DNA of 64,000 bases from Devosia sp. Root685 (GCF_001427875.1 NZ_LMHK01000001.1:1400391-1464390), one strand, 5' to 3'. Positions 55,444 through 64,000 are shown, numbered from the stretch's first letter. Notes: a model not told the origin generated them from the letters alone. Numbers and translations: made by a program.

Positions 55444-57102
55444 ATGCTGAAAACTACGCTGATCGCAGCCGTTTCGGTTGCGACCCTGGCCATGGCGGCA
55501 CCCGCCAGCGCCCAGAATGTGCTGACCCTCAGCTCGGAACAGACCACGACCTTCGTGCGCAATTTCAACCCATTCGGGCAGACCTCGGCGCGCTATACCA
55601 CGCTCGATTTCATGTATGAGCCGCTGGTCGTGTTCAACCGCCTCAAGGGCAACGAACCCAATTTCCGGCTCGCCGAAAGCTATGAGCTGGCCGACGATCT
55701 CAAATCGATCACCTTCGTTTTGCGCGATGGCCTCAAATGGTCCGACGGCGAAGCGCTCACCGCCGACGATGTGGTCTTCACCTATGACTACATCAAGAAA
55801 TTCCCGGCGCTCGATTTCATCTCGGTTTCGGCCCAGCTCGCCTCGGTCGAAAAAATCGATGACCGCACGGTCAAGTTCAATCTCAACGAGCCCAATTCGC
55901 TGATCGCCAATACCATTGTCGGCATGCCGATCGTGCCTGAGCACATCTGGGCCGACATTGCCGATCCGGTGACCTTCGCCAACGAAAATCCGGTCGCGTC
56001 CGGCCCCATGACCGAGATCACGCGCTTCACCCCGCAGGTCTACGAACAATGCCGCAACCCCAACTATTGGGACGCCGACAATCTCAAGGTCGATTGCCTG
56101 CGCATGCCGCAGTTGGCCGACAATCCGCAGGTGCTCGCTGCCCTCGCCGGTGGAACGCTCGATTGGGCCACCAGCTTCATTCCCGATATCGACAACACCT
56201 TCGTCGCCAAGGATCCCGAGCACCACAAGTACTGGTTCACCCCGTCGAGCCTCGTCTCGTTCCAGGTCAGCCAGATCACGCCCGACGAGAACAACCGCAA
56301 GGCGTTCACCGATGTGAACTTCCGCCGCGCGCTCTCCATGCTCATCGACCGCCAGACCATTGTGGACATTGCCGGCTATGGCTATCCGCTGGTCAATGAA
56401 GATCCGGCCAGCCTTGGCGAACTCTACAAGGCTTTCGCCAATCCCGAAGTCGAAACCCAGTTCGGCCAATACGGCAAGTTCGACCTCGACGCCGCCGTCG
56501 CCCTCCTTGACGAGTCCGGCTATGTCGACGCCGATGGCGATGGCTTCCGCGACAATCCCGATGGCACCCCGATCGCCATCGACATCATGGTTCCAAATGG
56601 CTGGACCGACTGGATCGATGCCGTCCAGATCTCCATTGAAAGCCTCACCGAAGCCGGCCTCAATGTGAAGATGTCGACCCCGGAAGCGGCGGTCTGGACG
56701 CAGAACCTGATCGACGGCACCTATTCCATGACGCTCAACGCGCTGGCATCGGCGGCCAATCCCTACTTCCCCTATATCCGCTCGTTCAACCCCGGCGATT
56801 TCGGCAAGAGCCGCTTCACCGCGCCGCACTGGGAAAATGCCGAGGTCATGACGCTGCTTGACCAGTACACTCAGTCCAAGGACCCGGCCGAGCAGAAGTC
56901 GCTCATGGACCAGCTCCAACTGATCGTGGCCGAAGCCATGCCGATCATCCCGGTCTACAACAGCCCGTCCTTCTACGAATACAATACCAGCCGCTTCACC
57001 GGCTGGGCCGACGCCGAGAACCCGAAATATTCGCCCGTCGTTTCCAACGCCAACCCGGCCCGCCTGCTGCAGTTGCTCGATCTCGATCCGGTCGCTCAGT
57101 AA
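55444..57102 (+). CDS. ABC transporter substrate-binding protein, family 5
   Basis: A periplasmic solute-binding protein, SBP_bac_5 (dipeptide/oligopeptide or cello/chito-oligosaccharide type), 552 residues. Signal peptide LKTTLIAAVSVATLAMAAPASAQ, cleavage at about residue 23. Landmarks: NPFGQTSARYTTLDFMYEPLVVF near the N-terminus, WSDGEALTADDVVFTYDY and ADNPQVLAALAGGTLDW. Family 5 includes chitobiose- and cellobiose-binding proteins (e.g. in Vibrio). With NagZ upstream, amino-sugar oligomers or muropeptides are likely ligands, although peptides cannot be excluded. AAAGGAGAG precedes the ATG. Confidence 0.9.
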   Translation: MLKTTLIAAVSVATLAMAAPASAQNVLTLSSEQTTTFVRNFNPFGQTSARYTTLDFMYEPLVVFNRLKGNEPNFRLAESYELADDLKSITFVLRDGLKWSDGEALTADDVVFTYDYIKKFPALDFISVSAQLASVEKIDDRTVKFNLNEPNSLIANTIVGMPIVPEHIWADIADPVTFANENPVASGPMTEITRFTPQVYEQCRNPNYWDADNLKVDCLRMPQLADNPQVLAALAGGTLDWATSFIPDIDNTFVAKDPEHHKYWFTPSSLVSFQVSQITPDENNRKAFTDVNFRRALSMLIDRQTIVDIAGYGYPLVNEDPASLGELYKAFANPEVETQFGQYGKFDLDAAVALLDESGYVDADGDGFRDNPDGTPIAIDIMVPNGWTDWIDAVQISIESLTEAGLNVKMSTPEAAVWTQNLIDGTYSMTLNALASAANPYFPYIRSFNPGDFGKSRFTAPHWENAEVMTLLDQYTQSKDPAEQKSLMDQLQLIVAEAMPIIPVYNSPSFYEYNTSRFTGWADAENPKYSPVVSNANPARLLQLLDLDPVAQ

Positions 57103-57112
57103 ACGTGCCAAA

Positions 57113-57141
57113 GGCGGGAGCGTTACCCTTGCGCTCCTGCC
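57113..57141 (+). other. Hairpin after the binding-protein gene
   Basis: GGCGGGAGCG (57113-57122) and CGCTCCTGCC (57132-57141), 10 pairs with one G-T. T-tract absent. It probably limits read-through from the binding protein to the permeases. Confidence 0.7.
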
Positions 57142-57163
57142 GTCTCTTATAGCTGCGCCTAAA

Positions 57164-57292
57164 GTAGACCTCATCCTGAGGCGCTTTGCGCAGCAAAGCC
57201 TCGAAGGGCGAGGTCGTGCCCCGATGCCTTCTGCCACGTCCCCGTGGTTCGAGGCTTCGCTACGCTCCGCACCTCACCATGAGGACTACTGG
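57164..57292. repeat. Interspersed repeat family A, inverted pair
   Basis: An inverted half (about 57164-57220, CCTCATCCTGAGGCGC wording) faces a direct copy at 57233-57292 (CCCCGTGGTTCGAGG to ACCATGAGGACTACTGG). It fills the gap between binding protein and permease inside one transport operon, so it can fold on the mRNA. Confidence 0.85.
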
Positions 57293-57317
57293 ACCCACAG
57301 GGAGAAACCTTGCACCC

Positions 57318-58295
57318 ATGACCTTCCTGCTCCGGCGTCTCGCCTTCTATCTCGCGGCCTTCATTGCCGCGGCAACCGTCAATTTCTTCCTGCCGCGCCT
57401 GATGCCGGGTGATCCCATCCAGATCATGTTCGCCAGCGCCGGCTCCGAACTCTCCCTCGAAAATCTCAACGCCCTCAAACTCACCTTCGGCTTCATCGAT
57501 GCGCCGCTCGGCGAGCAATATCTGCGCTACCTGCAGAGCGTCTTCACCGGCGACCTCGGCCGCTCGATCAAGTATTTCCCCCTGCCCGTCACCGAGCTTT
57601 TGGGCCGCGCCCTCGTCTGGACGCTCGGCCTTGTCGGCATCGCGACCCTCTTCAGCTTCTGCCTCGGCACCTTCCTCGGCGTTATGGCCGCCTGGCGCCG
57701 CGGCACGATCTTCGACTCCATTGTCTCGCTGACGGCGATCTGTTCCAGCTCCGTTCCCGCCGTCGTCGTGTCGCTGATCATGCTCTTCGTCTTCGGCTAT
57801 CAGCTTGGCTGGTTCCCCAATGGCTATGCCGCCGATCCGCTGCTCGATCCGGGCTTCAACTGGACCTATATCTCCAGCGTCATTCATCACGGCACCCTGC
57901 CGATGCTGACCATGATCATCGTGCTCACGGGCGGCTTTGCCGTCACCATGCGCAACAACATGATCAACCTCCTCGGCGAAGACTATATCGTCATGGGCCG
58001 CGCCAAAGGCCTCGCCGACAATCGCGTCATGCTCTGGTACGCCGCCCGCAACGCCCTGCTGCCGACCGTATCTAGCCTTGCCATCGCGCTCGGCACCGTG
58101 CTCGGCGGCTCGCTCGTCACCGAAGTGGTGTTCAACTATCCCGGCCTCGGCAACACGCTCTACCAGGCCATCATCGCCCGCGATTACCCCGTCATCCAGG
58201 GCCAGCTCCTGATCATGACCGGCGCCATGCTGATCGCCAATTTCGCCGTCGATCTCAGCTATGTGCTGCTCGACCCTCGTTTGAAGAAGGCCTGA
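57318..58295 (+). CDS. ABC transporter permease (oligopeptide/oligosaccharide type), first
   Basis: A DppB-like inner-membrane permease, 325 residues, six helices. The early LRRLAFYLAAFIAAATVNFFLPRLMPGDP is the N-terminal family signature, and the EAA-like loop is DYIVMGRAKGLADNRVMLWYAARNALLP. It follows the repeat after a ribosome-binding site GGAGAAACC. Partner of the next gene. Confidence 0.93.
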   Translation: MTFLLRRLAFYLAAFIAAATVNFFLPRLMPGDPIQIMFASAGSELSLENLNALKLTFGFIDAPLGEQYLRYLQSVFTGDLGRSIKYFPLPVTELLGRALVWTLGLVGIATLFSFCLGTFLGVMAAWRRGTIFDSIVSLTAICSSSVPAVVVSLIMLFVFGYQLGWFPNGYAADPLLDPGFNWTYISSVIHHGTLPMLTMIIVLTGGFAVTMRNNMINLLGEDYIVMGRAKGLADNRVMLWYAARNALLPTVSSLAIALGTVLGGSLVTEVVFNYPGLGNTLYQAIIARDYPVIQGQLLIMTGAMLIANFAVDLSYVLLDPRLKKA

Positions 58296-58298
58296 GCC

Positions 58299-59186
58299 AT
58301 GACGCTTTTCCGCCAGTTGCTCGGCAACAAGAAGGCCATGGTGGGTCTCACCATTCTTCTCCTCATCATCCTCGTCGCCATTTTCGCGCCCTTCCTCACC
58401 GAATATAGCCCGGTGAAGCGCGTCGGCCGTCCGCATCAGGCTCCCTCATGGGAGCATTGGCTGGGCACGACCCGTCTCGGCCACGACGTCTTCGCGCGCC
58501 TCGTCTATGGCGCCCGCGTCTCGCTCGCCGTCGGCTTCGGCGCCGGCCTTGCCATCACCATCATCGGCACGGTCCTCGGCATCATTGCCGGCTACAAGGG
58601 CGGGGTCATCGACGAGGTCATCAACTTCTTCACCAATATGGTGCTCGTCGTTCCCAACCTGCCACTCCTGCTGGTTCTCGCCGCCTTTATCGGCCAGGCG
58701 AGCCCGCTGGTGATCGCCGTCATTCTCGGCCTCACCTCCTGGGCCTGGGGTGTCCGCGTCACCCGGTCGGAAACCCTCTCCATTCGCCAGCGCGACTATG
58801 TCAAATCCGCCGAAATGCTGGGCGAACCAAGCTGGCGCATCATGGCTTTCGAGATTTTCCCGAACCTGATTTCCATCGTCGGCATCAATTTCATCGGCAG
58901 CGTCATCTTCGCCGTTATCACCGAAGCCACTTTGGAATTCCTCGGTCTCGGCGATCCCAACACCGTCTCCTGGGGCATCATGCTCTACAATGCCCAAAAC
59001 GCCTCGGCCCTCTCGGTCGGCGCCTGGTGGGACCTCCTCGCCCCGTGCTTTGCCCTCGCCGTCCTCGGCCTTGGCCTCGCGCTCATCAACTTCGCCATCG
59101 ACGAAATCGCCAATCCGCGCCTTCGCACGGGCGGCATGCTCAATCGCTGGACCCGCATGGTCCGTATCGGAGAGGGCAAGCTATGA
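58299..59186 (+). CDS. ABC transporter permease (oligopeptide/oligosaccharide type), second
   Basis: A DppC-like inner-membrane permease, 295 residues. Landmarks: PSWEHWLGTTRLGHDVFARLVYGARVSL (typical LGTDxxGRD region), the EAA loop RDYVKSAEMLGEPSWRIMAFEIFPN and LEFLGLGDPNTVSWGIML. Four bases overlap with the next ATPase gene (ATGA). Confidence 0.94.
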   Translation: MTLFRQLLGNKKAMVGLTILLLIILVAIFAPFLTEYSPVKRVGRPHQAPSWEHWLGTTRLGHDVFARLVYGARVSLAVGFGAGLAITIIGTVLGIIAGYKGGVIDEVINFFTNMVLVVPNLPLLLVLAAFIGQASPLVIAVILGLTSWAWGVRVTRSETLSIRQRDYVKSAEMLGEPSWRIMAFEIFPNLISIVGINFIGSVIFAVITEATLEFLGLGDPNTVSWGIMLYNAQNASALSVGAWWDLLAPCFALAVLGLGLALINFAIDEIANPRLRTGGMLNRWTRMVRIGEGKL

Positions 59187-60001
59187 CCGATCCCGTCCTC
59201 TCGATCCGCAATCTCAACATCGATTACGTCGGCGCCGAAAAAGACTTCCACGCCGTCAAGGATGTCAGTTTCGACATCGCACCGGGCGAATTCTTCGGCC
59301 TTGCCGGCGAATCTGGTTGCGGCAAATCCACCATCGCTTTCGCCGTCAGCCGTCTCCACCGCCCCCCTGCCCTCATTCGCAAGGGTAGCGAAATCCTCGT
59401 CGGTGGCCGCGACGTTCTCGCACTGACCGACGACGAACTCCGGCGCTTCCGCTGGCGCGAGGTCGCCATGGTGTTCCAGAGCGCCATGAACTCGCTCAAT
59501 CCGGTGCTGACCATCGAGGCGCAATTCTACGACGTCCTCAAGGCCCACAGCCGCATCAGCCGCGCCGACGCCCGTGCCCGCGCCGCCGAACTCCTCAAAC
59601 TCGTCGACATTTCGCCCGACCGCCTTTCCTCCTATCCGCACCAATGCTCGGGCGGCATGCGCCAGCGCATCGTCATCGCCATCTGCCTCGCGCTCAATCC
59701 AAAGCTGCTCATCATGGACGAGCCCACCACCGCTCTCGACGTGGTGGTGCAGCGCGAAATCCTGCAGCGCATCGACGTCCTCAGGAAAGAGCTCGGCTTC
59801 TCCGTCCTCTTCATCACCCATGATTTGGGCCTGATGGTGCAGGTCAGCGACCGCATCGGCATCATGCTCGAAGGCGAGCTGGTCGAGGTCAACGAGGCCC
59901 AGACCATCTACCGCACGCCCCAACACGCCTACACAAAACGCCTCTGGGCCTCGATGCCCAAACTGCATGGCGAACAGATCCGCGAGGGAGCCCAGTCATG
60001 A
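59183..60001 (+). CDS. ABC transporter ATP-binding protein (DppD-like)
   Basis: A nucleotide-binding subunit, 272 residues: Walker A GESGCGKST, Q-loop FQSAMNSLNP, signature CSGGMRQR, Walker B LLIMDEPTTALD, H-loop ITHDLGLM. The oligopeptide-type Cys cluster near the C-terminus, common in DppD, is absent. It overlaps its neighbours by 4 bases on both sides. Confidence 0.95.
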   Translation: MTDPVLSIRNLNIDYVGAEKDFHAVKDVSFDIAPGEFFGLAGESGCGKSTIAFAVSRLHRPPALIRKGSEILVGGRDVLALTDDELRRFRWREVAMVFQSAMNSLNPVLTIEAQFYDVLKAHSRISRADARARAAELLKLVDISPDRLSSYPHQCSGGMRQRIVIAICLALNPKLLIMDEPTTALDVVVQREILQRIDVLRKELGFSVLFITHDLGLMVQVSDRIGIMLEGELVEVNEAQTIYRTPQHAYTKRLWASMPKLHGEQIREGAQS

Positions 60002-60903
60002 GCGAACCCATCCTCGCCCTCGACAATGTCAGCAAGACCTTTGGCCGCGCCGACAACCCGGTCTATGCCGCCCGCGCTGTCTCCTTCGGCCTCCATCCCG
60101 GCCGCACGCTGGCGCTGGTCGGGGAATCCGGCTCGGGTAAGACCACCGCCGCGCGTCTCATCATGCGCGAATATACGCCCGACGAAGGCCAGCTCCTTTT
60201 CCGCGGCACACCACTCGGCAAAGCGAACGCCAAGGCGCTAAAAGCCTACCGCGCCTCCGTACAGATGGTGTTCCAGGACCCTTTCGCAGCCCTCAATCCC
60301 ACCCACACGATCCGCTACCACCTCGAACGCCCGCTACGCCTCCACCAGCCCAAGCTGAACGCCAAGGAGCGCATCGCCGCCATCGAGGAGCTGCTCACCC
60401 GCGTCAAACTCGACCCGGCGCTCCTGATGCCAAAATACCCGCACGAACTGTCCGGCGGCCAGCGCCAGCGCATCAGCATCGCCCGAGCGCTTGCGGTAAA
60501 CCCACAGGTCATCGTCGCCGACGAACCGACCTCGATGCTCGACGTTTCCGTGCGCCTCGGCATTCTCAACCTGCTCAATGACATGAAGGCCCAATTGGGC
60601 CTGGCGCTTCTCTACATCACCCACGACATCGCCACGGCGCGCTATGTCGCCGAAGACATCATGGTCATGTATGCGGGCCAGATCGTCGAATGGGGCAATA
60701 CCGAAAGCGTGCTAACCAATCCCCAGCACCCCTACACCCGGCTGCTGCTCTCCGCCGTGCCCGACCCCGATCGCCGCTTTTCGGACACGCGCTTTTCGGA
60801 AGAACTCAACCGCATCGAGTTCATCCGGAAGCAGTCGGCGCTACCGCAGCCAGAAACGCGGGAAGTGGGCAGGAACCATTTCATCCGGCCAATGCCAGAG
60901 TAA
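59998..60903 (+). CDS. ABC transporter ATP-binding protein (DppF-like)
   Basis: The second nucleotide-binding subunit, 301 residues: Walker A GESGSGKTT, Q-loop FQDPFAALNP, signature LSGGQRQR, Walker B VIVADEPTSMLD, H-loop ITHDIATA. It is the last gene of the GNAT-nagZ-ABC operon. The C-terminus (HPYTRLLLSAVPDPDRRF) is of the oligopeptide-importer type. Confidence 0.95.
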   Translation: MSEPILALDNVSKTFGRADNPVYAARAVSFGLHPGRTLALVGESGSGKTTAARLIMREYTPDEGQLLFRGTPLGKANAKALKAYRASVQMVFQDPFAALNPTHTIRYHLERPLRLHQPKLNAKERIAAIEELLTRVKLDPALLMPKYPHELSGGQRQRISIARALAVNPQVIVADEPTSMLDVSVRLGILNLLNDMKAQLGLALLYITHDIATARYVAEDIMVMYAGQIVEWGNTESVLTNPQHPYTRLLLSAVPDPDRRFSDTRFSEELNRIEFIRKQSALPQPETREVGRNHFIRPMPE

Positions 60904-60905
60904 TA

Positions 60906-61039
60906 CCAGTAGCCCTCATGGTGAGGTGGGAGGCGTAGCCGACCCTCGAACCACGGGGGCGTGCCCCGATGTTTCAGCGCCACGCCCCCGTGGTTCGAGG
61001 CTTCGCTTACGCGAAGCACCTCACCATGAGGGCTACTGG
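60906..61039. repeat. Interspersed repeat family A, inverted pair forming a long hairpin
   Basis: Left copy about 60906-60963 (CCAGTAGCCCTCATGGTGAG onward) and right copy 60979-61039 (ending CCATGAGGGCTACTGG) are mutual reverse complements over most of their ~60 bases, with internal mismatches in the centre of each arm. It lies directly after the last ABC gene. Longest inverted repeat in the window. Confidence 0.92.
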
Positions 61040-61058
61040 AGATATCTCGTACCGAAAT

Positions 61059-61092
61059 GCTCCCGACGCATCGCCTCGGGAGCAGTTGTTTT
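61059..61092 (+). terminator. Intrinsic terminator after the ABC operon
   Basis: GCTCCCGA (61059-61066) and TCGGGAGC (61076-61083), then AGTTGTTTTT. It ends at the stop codon of the convergent metQ gene. Confidence 0.85.
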
Positions 61093-61877
61093 TACCAGCT
61101 CGCTAGCACAGCGCCGTTGAACGTCGTCTCAACAAACGTCCGGATTTCATCCGAGTGGTACGCATCCACCAGCGCCTTGACCCAGGGCTTGTCCTTGTCT
61201 TCGGTGCGAACGGCGATCACGTTCACATAGGGACCCTTCGGGCTTTCGCGCAGGATCGGGTCGTTGACCGGATCAAGGCCAGCCTGTTCGGCAAAGTTGG
61301 TGTTGATACCAGCGGCATCGACATCGGGCAGAACGCGCGGCAGCTGGGCGGCATCGACTTCGATGATCTCGAAATTCTTCGGGTTGCCGGTGATGTCGGC
61401 AACGCTGGCGGCGGTGCCGACGCCTTCCTTGAGATCAAGCAGACCATTGTCTTCGAGCAGCAGCAACACGCGGCCGCCATTGGTCGGATCGTTCGGAATG
61501 CCGATCTTGGCGCCATCGGGCAGGTCGGCAATGTTCTCGTACTTGTCCGAATAGATGCCGATCGGGAAGTTCACCGTCGTTGCCACGGACTCGATGGCAT
61601 AGCCGCGGTCACGCACCTGGTTATCGAGGTAGGGCTGGTGCTGGAACGAGTTGGCGTCGAGGTCGCCCGAAGCCAGCGCTTCGTTGGGAATGACATAGTC
61701 CGAAAATTCGAGGATTTCGAGGTCGATGCCCTCTGCGGCAAGGATCGGCTTCACGGCTTCGAGAATCTGGGCATGCGGGCCGGGGGTGGCGCCGATCTTG
61801 ATGGTTTCGGCATAGGCCGGCGCCGCGATCAGGCTGAGGCCGAGGGCCACACCGGCAATGACAGTCTTGAACGACAT
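61092..61877 (-). CDS. metQ: Methionine ABC transporter substrate-binding protein MetQ
   Basis: Methionine-binding protein of the NlpA/MetQ family, 261 residues. Signal peptide SFKTVIAGVALGLSLIAAPAYA with Sec-type cleavage after AYA; there is no lipobox cysteine, unlike the lipoprotein MetQ of E. coli, so it would be free in the periplasm. Landmarks: IKIGATPGPHAQIL, DANSFQHQPYL, IGIPNDPTNGGR and NTNFAEQAG. Last gene of the metNIQ order. Confidence 0.94.
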   Translation of the reverse strand: MSFKTVIAGVALGLSLIAAPAYAETIKIGATPGPHAQILEAVKPILAAEGIDLEILEFSDYVIPNEALASGDLDANSFQHQPYLDNQVRDRGYAIESVATTVNFPIGIYSDKYENIADLPDGAKIGIPNDPTNGGRVLLLLEDNGLLDLKEGVGTAASVADITGNPKNFEIIEVDAAQLPRVLPDVDAAGINTNFAEQAGLDPVNDPILRESPKGPYVNVIAVRTEDKDKPWVKALVDAYHSDEIRTFVETTFNGAVLASW

Positions 61878-61906
61878 GGGACGAAAATCCTTTCGAGGGA
61901 GGGGAG

Positions 61907-62581
61907 TTAGTGGCGCGAACGCTTGTCGAAGCGCCGCGCAAGGGAGTCGCCAAGGCTCTGCACGCCCTGGACGAGAACGATCAGCACCAGCACCACGGCC
62001 AACATCACGTCGGGCATGAAGCGCTGATAACCGAAACGAATACCGAGATCGCCAAGGCCGCCGCCGCCGACAGCGCCCACCATGGCCGAATAGCCGATGA
62101 GGCTCACAACGGTCAGCGTCAGCGCCAGCGTGATGGCCGGCAGCGCCTCGGGCAGCAGCACTTTTTGCACGATCTGCAGGGGGCTGGCGCCCATCGAGCG
62201 CGCCGCCTCGATCAGCCCCTGATCGACGCCGCGAATGGCGCCTTCGATCACGCGGGCAATGAAGGGCGCCGCGGCAATGGTCAGCGGCACGATGGCCGCA
62301 CTGGTGCCGATGGAGGTGCCGGCGATCAACCGCGTCAGCGGAATGATGGCGACGACGAGAATGATAAACGGCGTCGAGCGCGCCGCGTTGACGATCAGCC
62401 CAAGCACGGCATTGACGGCGGGCGCGGCAAACAGCTCACCGCGCTGGCTGGTCGCCAAAAACACGCCAAGCGGCAGGCCGATCAGCGTGCCGATGACACC
62501 GGCTATGCCGACCATGTAGAGCGTCTGCACGAAGGAATCGACGAGCAGTTTCAGGATCTGGGGCGAGAACACTTCAGGCAT
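61907..62581 (-). CDS. metI: Methionine ABC transporter permease MetI
   Basis: A 224-residue five-helix permease. Landmarks: [42 protein letters not shown] (the MetI signature), [24 protein letters not shown] (EAA loop) and [17 protein letters not shown]. Start 62581 overlaps the metN stop by 8 bases. Confidence 0.95.
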   Translation of the reverse strand: MPEVFSPQILKLLVDSFVQTLYMVGIAGVIGTLIGLPLGVFLATSQRGELFAAPAVNAVLGLIVNAARSTPFIILVVAIIPLTRLIAGTSIGTSAAIVPLTIAAAPFIARVIEGAIRGVDQGLIEAARSMGASPLQIVQKVLLPEALPAITLALTLTVVSLIGYSAMVGAVGGGGLGDLGIRFGYQRFMPDVMLAVVLVLIVLVQGVQSLGDSLARRFDKRSRH

Positions 62582-63650
62582 AGCCCAGCACCTCCGTTTC
62601 GAGACCCAGTTCCCTGGAGGCGGCGAGGAGCGCGGGCAGTTTTTCAACCGCCGGCAGGCTCACCACCAGCGTGCCGAAGGGCCGGCCGGAAATATGGTCC
62701 ACCTTGGCCTGAACGATGCCGAGATCGACATCGAGTTTTCGGGTCAGCACGGAAAGCCAGGGCTGCGCCGCGCCCTCCCCCTTGAACACAAGCTGCACCA
62801 GCGCTTCCTTGCCGGCCCCGGGCGCTGCGCTCAGGCGCTTGGCCAAATGCTCAGGCAATTGCGTGCCGGTAATGCTGGAGACGAAATTCCGCGTCGTCGC
62901 ATGCTGCGGCCCGGTGAACACATCATAGGTCGCGCCTTCCTCGACGATCCGCCCCTCATCAATCACCGCCACCCGATCAGCAACGCCCTTGATCACCGAC
63001 ATTTCGTGGGTGATCAGCAGCACGGTCACGCCGAGGTCCGCATTGACCTGCCGGAGCAGCGCCAGGATTTGTTCGGTCGTTTCCGGATCGAGCGCCGAAG
63101 TCGCCTCGTCCGAGAGCAGCACCTTTGGATTGGTCGCGAGCGCACGGGCAATGCCGACGCGCTGCTTCTGCCCACCCGAGAGTTCGGCGGGATAACGATC
63201 GACCTTGTCCGACAGGCCCACGAGATCGAGCAGCGGCAAAACGCGCTTGCGAATTTCGGCCTTGGATACCCCAGCGATTTCGAGCGGCAGCGCCACATTG
63301 CCAAAGGCAGTGCGCCGCGCCAGCAGGTTAAAGTGCTGGAAAATCATGCCGATAGAGCGGCGCTCCTGCCGCAGCGCCCGTTCTTCCAGCGCCGAGATTT
63401 CCACGCCATCCACCTGCACCGAGCCGGAACTGGGCAGTTCCAGTCCATTGACGAGCCGGATCAGCGTCGACTTACCAGCCCCCGAGCGCCCGATAACGCC
63501 AAGAATTGCGCCCCTCGGCACATCGAGATTGATTTCATGAAGTGCAGTAACAGGCGCATTGGCACCGCGTGCCGCAAAGGTCTTTTCGACCCCGCGCAAC
63601 TGGATAATGGCCTCATCAGAAGCCGCGCCGCTGGAGATATGATCGGTCAA
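62574..63650 (-). CDS. metN: Methionine ABC transporter ATP-binding protein MetN
   Basis: A 358-residue ATPase for methionine import. Walker [11 protein letters not shown]-loop FQHFNLL, signature LSGGQKQR, Walker [13 protein letters not shown] and H-loop ITHEMSVI are seen; a C-terminal NIL domain (about residues 260-358) binds methionine for feedback control. No ATG exists near the family start, so the TTG at 63650 is used; the open frame upstream to 63806 is not family-like. I see no SAM riboswitch in the ~150 bases before it. Confidence 0.93.
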   Translation of the reverse strand: MTDHISSGAASDEAIIQLRGVEKTFAARGANAPVTALHEINLDVPRGAILGVIGRSGAGKSTLIRLVNGLELPSSGSVQVDGVEISALEERALRQERRSIGMIFQHFNLLARRTAFGNVALPLEIAGVSKAEIRKRVLPLLDLVGLSDKVDRYPAELSGGQKQRVGIARALATNPKVLLSDEATSALDPETTEQILALLRQVNADLGVTVLLITHEMSVIKGVADRVAVIDEGRIVEEGATYDVFTGPQHATTRNFVSSITGTQLPEHLAKRLSAAPGAGKEALVQLVFKGEGAAQPWLSVLTRKLDVDLGIVQAKVDHISGRPFGTLVVSLPAVEKLPALLAASRELGLETEVLGYA

Positions 63651-63800
63651 TTTCAGTCCGTTAAATGACGACGGAATTAGTCGGCATTTACACCAAAAAA
63701 GTCGAGGGCGACACTTCCAAACAATGGACGATATCGGGGTTTTTCGTCCACCGGTTTTGCATTGAGCGCAAAATCCGGTTTTTCGGGGGCGACCCCACCT

Positions 63801-63824
63801 CGTCATTCCCGCGAAAGCGGGAAT
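63801..63824. repeat. Interspersed repeat family B, single arm
   Basis: CGTCATTCCCGCGAAAGCGG at 63801-63820 matches the arm of the family B repeat at 17377-17403. Here no partner arm is seen within the window. It coincides with the last codons and stop of the IS30 transposase fragment. Confidence 0.85.
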
Positions 63825-64000
63825 GTGGATTCTCGTTTGAAGTGCAACAAGTGGCTGTAGAAGGCTTCTGCGGGTGTCTTCCAGTCAAGGCATTTTCGCG
63901 GGGTGTTGTTGTACGCGCAGAGGACTTGGGTGATCTGCCCCTTGGGTAGGGTTGCCAGGTCGGTCTTGCGCGGCAGCGGACGACGCATGCGGCCAATGGC
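63803..64000 (-). mobile_element. IS30 family transposase, C-terminal end (truncated by window edge)
   Basis: The minus-strand frame is open from the window edge to a stop at 63803 (65 codons visible). [44 protein letters not shown] is the C-terminal part of the DDE domain typical of IS30, whose hallmark is the RPRK-x-L-x-W-x-TP-x-E motif. The last residues, [12 protein letters not shown], are encoded by the family B repeat, so the element's end and the repeat overlap. It is not possible to tell whether the copy is intact. Confidence 0.78.

Noticed and set aside
63651..63802. SAM riboswitch upstream of metN
   Set aside because: No SAM-II or S-box core could be drawn on the minus strand; only A+T-rich and repeat sequence is present.

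Overview
This 64 kb window is GC-rich and densely coded. It looks like a chromosomal segment of an alphaproteobacterium of the order Hyphomicrobiales (Rhizobiales), most likely the Devosia group. I infer this from protein character, the core order dnaB-alr-...-radA-cvpA-purF-SDR, a BioR-type control element, and a Rhizobiales-style intergenic palindrome. No search was run, so the genus is a guess and the order fairly safe. There is no prophage, CRISPR array, rRNA operon or plasmid origin. The only mobile-element gene is the 3' end of an IS30-family transposase at the right edge.

Region 1 (1-21 kb) is housekeeping: replicative helicase (partial), alanine racemase, RadA, CvpA, PurF, Der, a YfgM-like protein, GMP synthase, IMP dehydrogenase, an RsmB-like methyltransferase, and small accessory genes (two acyltransferases, TspO, MAPEG, GNAT, 2'-5' RNA ligase-like). 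Region 2 (21-26.5 kb) holds two tandem MFS transporters of equal length, RlmE with a Ppx/GppA phosphatase, and tRNA-Gln(CTG).

Region 3 (26.6-42.3 kb) is the most interesting. A leftward operon encodes a tripartite tricarboxylate transporter (TctCBA), an FCD-type GntR regulator and five enzymes. One enzyme is a 632-residue QuiC1-like 3-dehydroshikimate dehydratase/VOC fusion that retains its metal ligands. Next to it lie a DctB/DctD-like two-component system and a second, rightward TctCBA operon. That second operon carries a textbook sigma-54 promoter (GG-N10-GC) and two inverted repeats in the intergenic space. The set reads as an uptake and breakdown module for hydroxylated or carboxylated compounds, plausibly quinate/shikimate-like and feeding protocatechuate; the substrate is inferred.

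Region 4 (42.3-50.5 kb) is cofactor supply: bioR-bioY-DUF1284 with a perfect BioR box, an NrtR-like regulator with a palindromic operator ahead of nadABC, then panBC. Region 5 (50.6-53.6 kb) has an aldo/keto reductase, glutamate dehydrogenase and an Rnk-like protein.

Region 6 (53.6-61 kb) is a GNAT-NagZ-ABC importer operon with a sigma-70-like promoter and a perfect GGAATA-type palindrome. It is best read as import and hydrolysis of GlcNAc-containing oligosaccharides or muropeptides. Region 7 (61-64 kb) is metNIQ (methionine import) and the IS30 remnant. Two families of interspersed inverted repeats occur in the intergenic gaps: family A at about 7.3, 57.2 and 61.0 kb, and family B at about 17.4, 24.2 and 63.8 kb.
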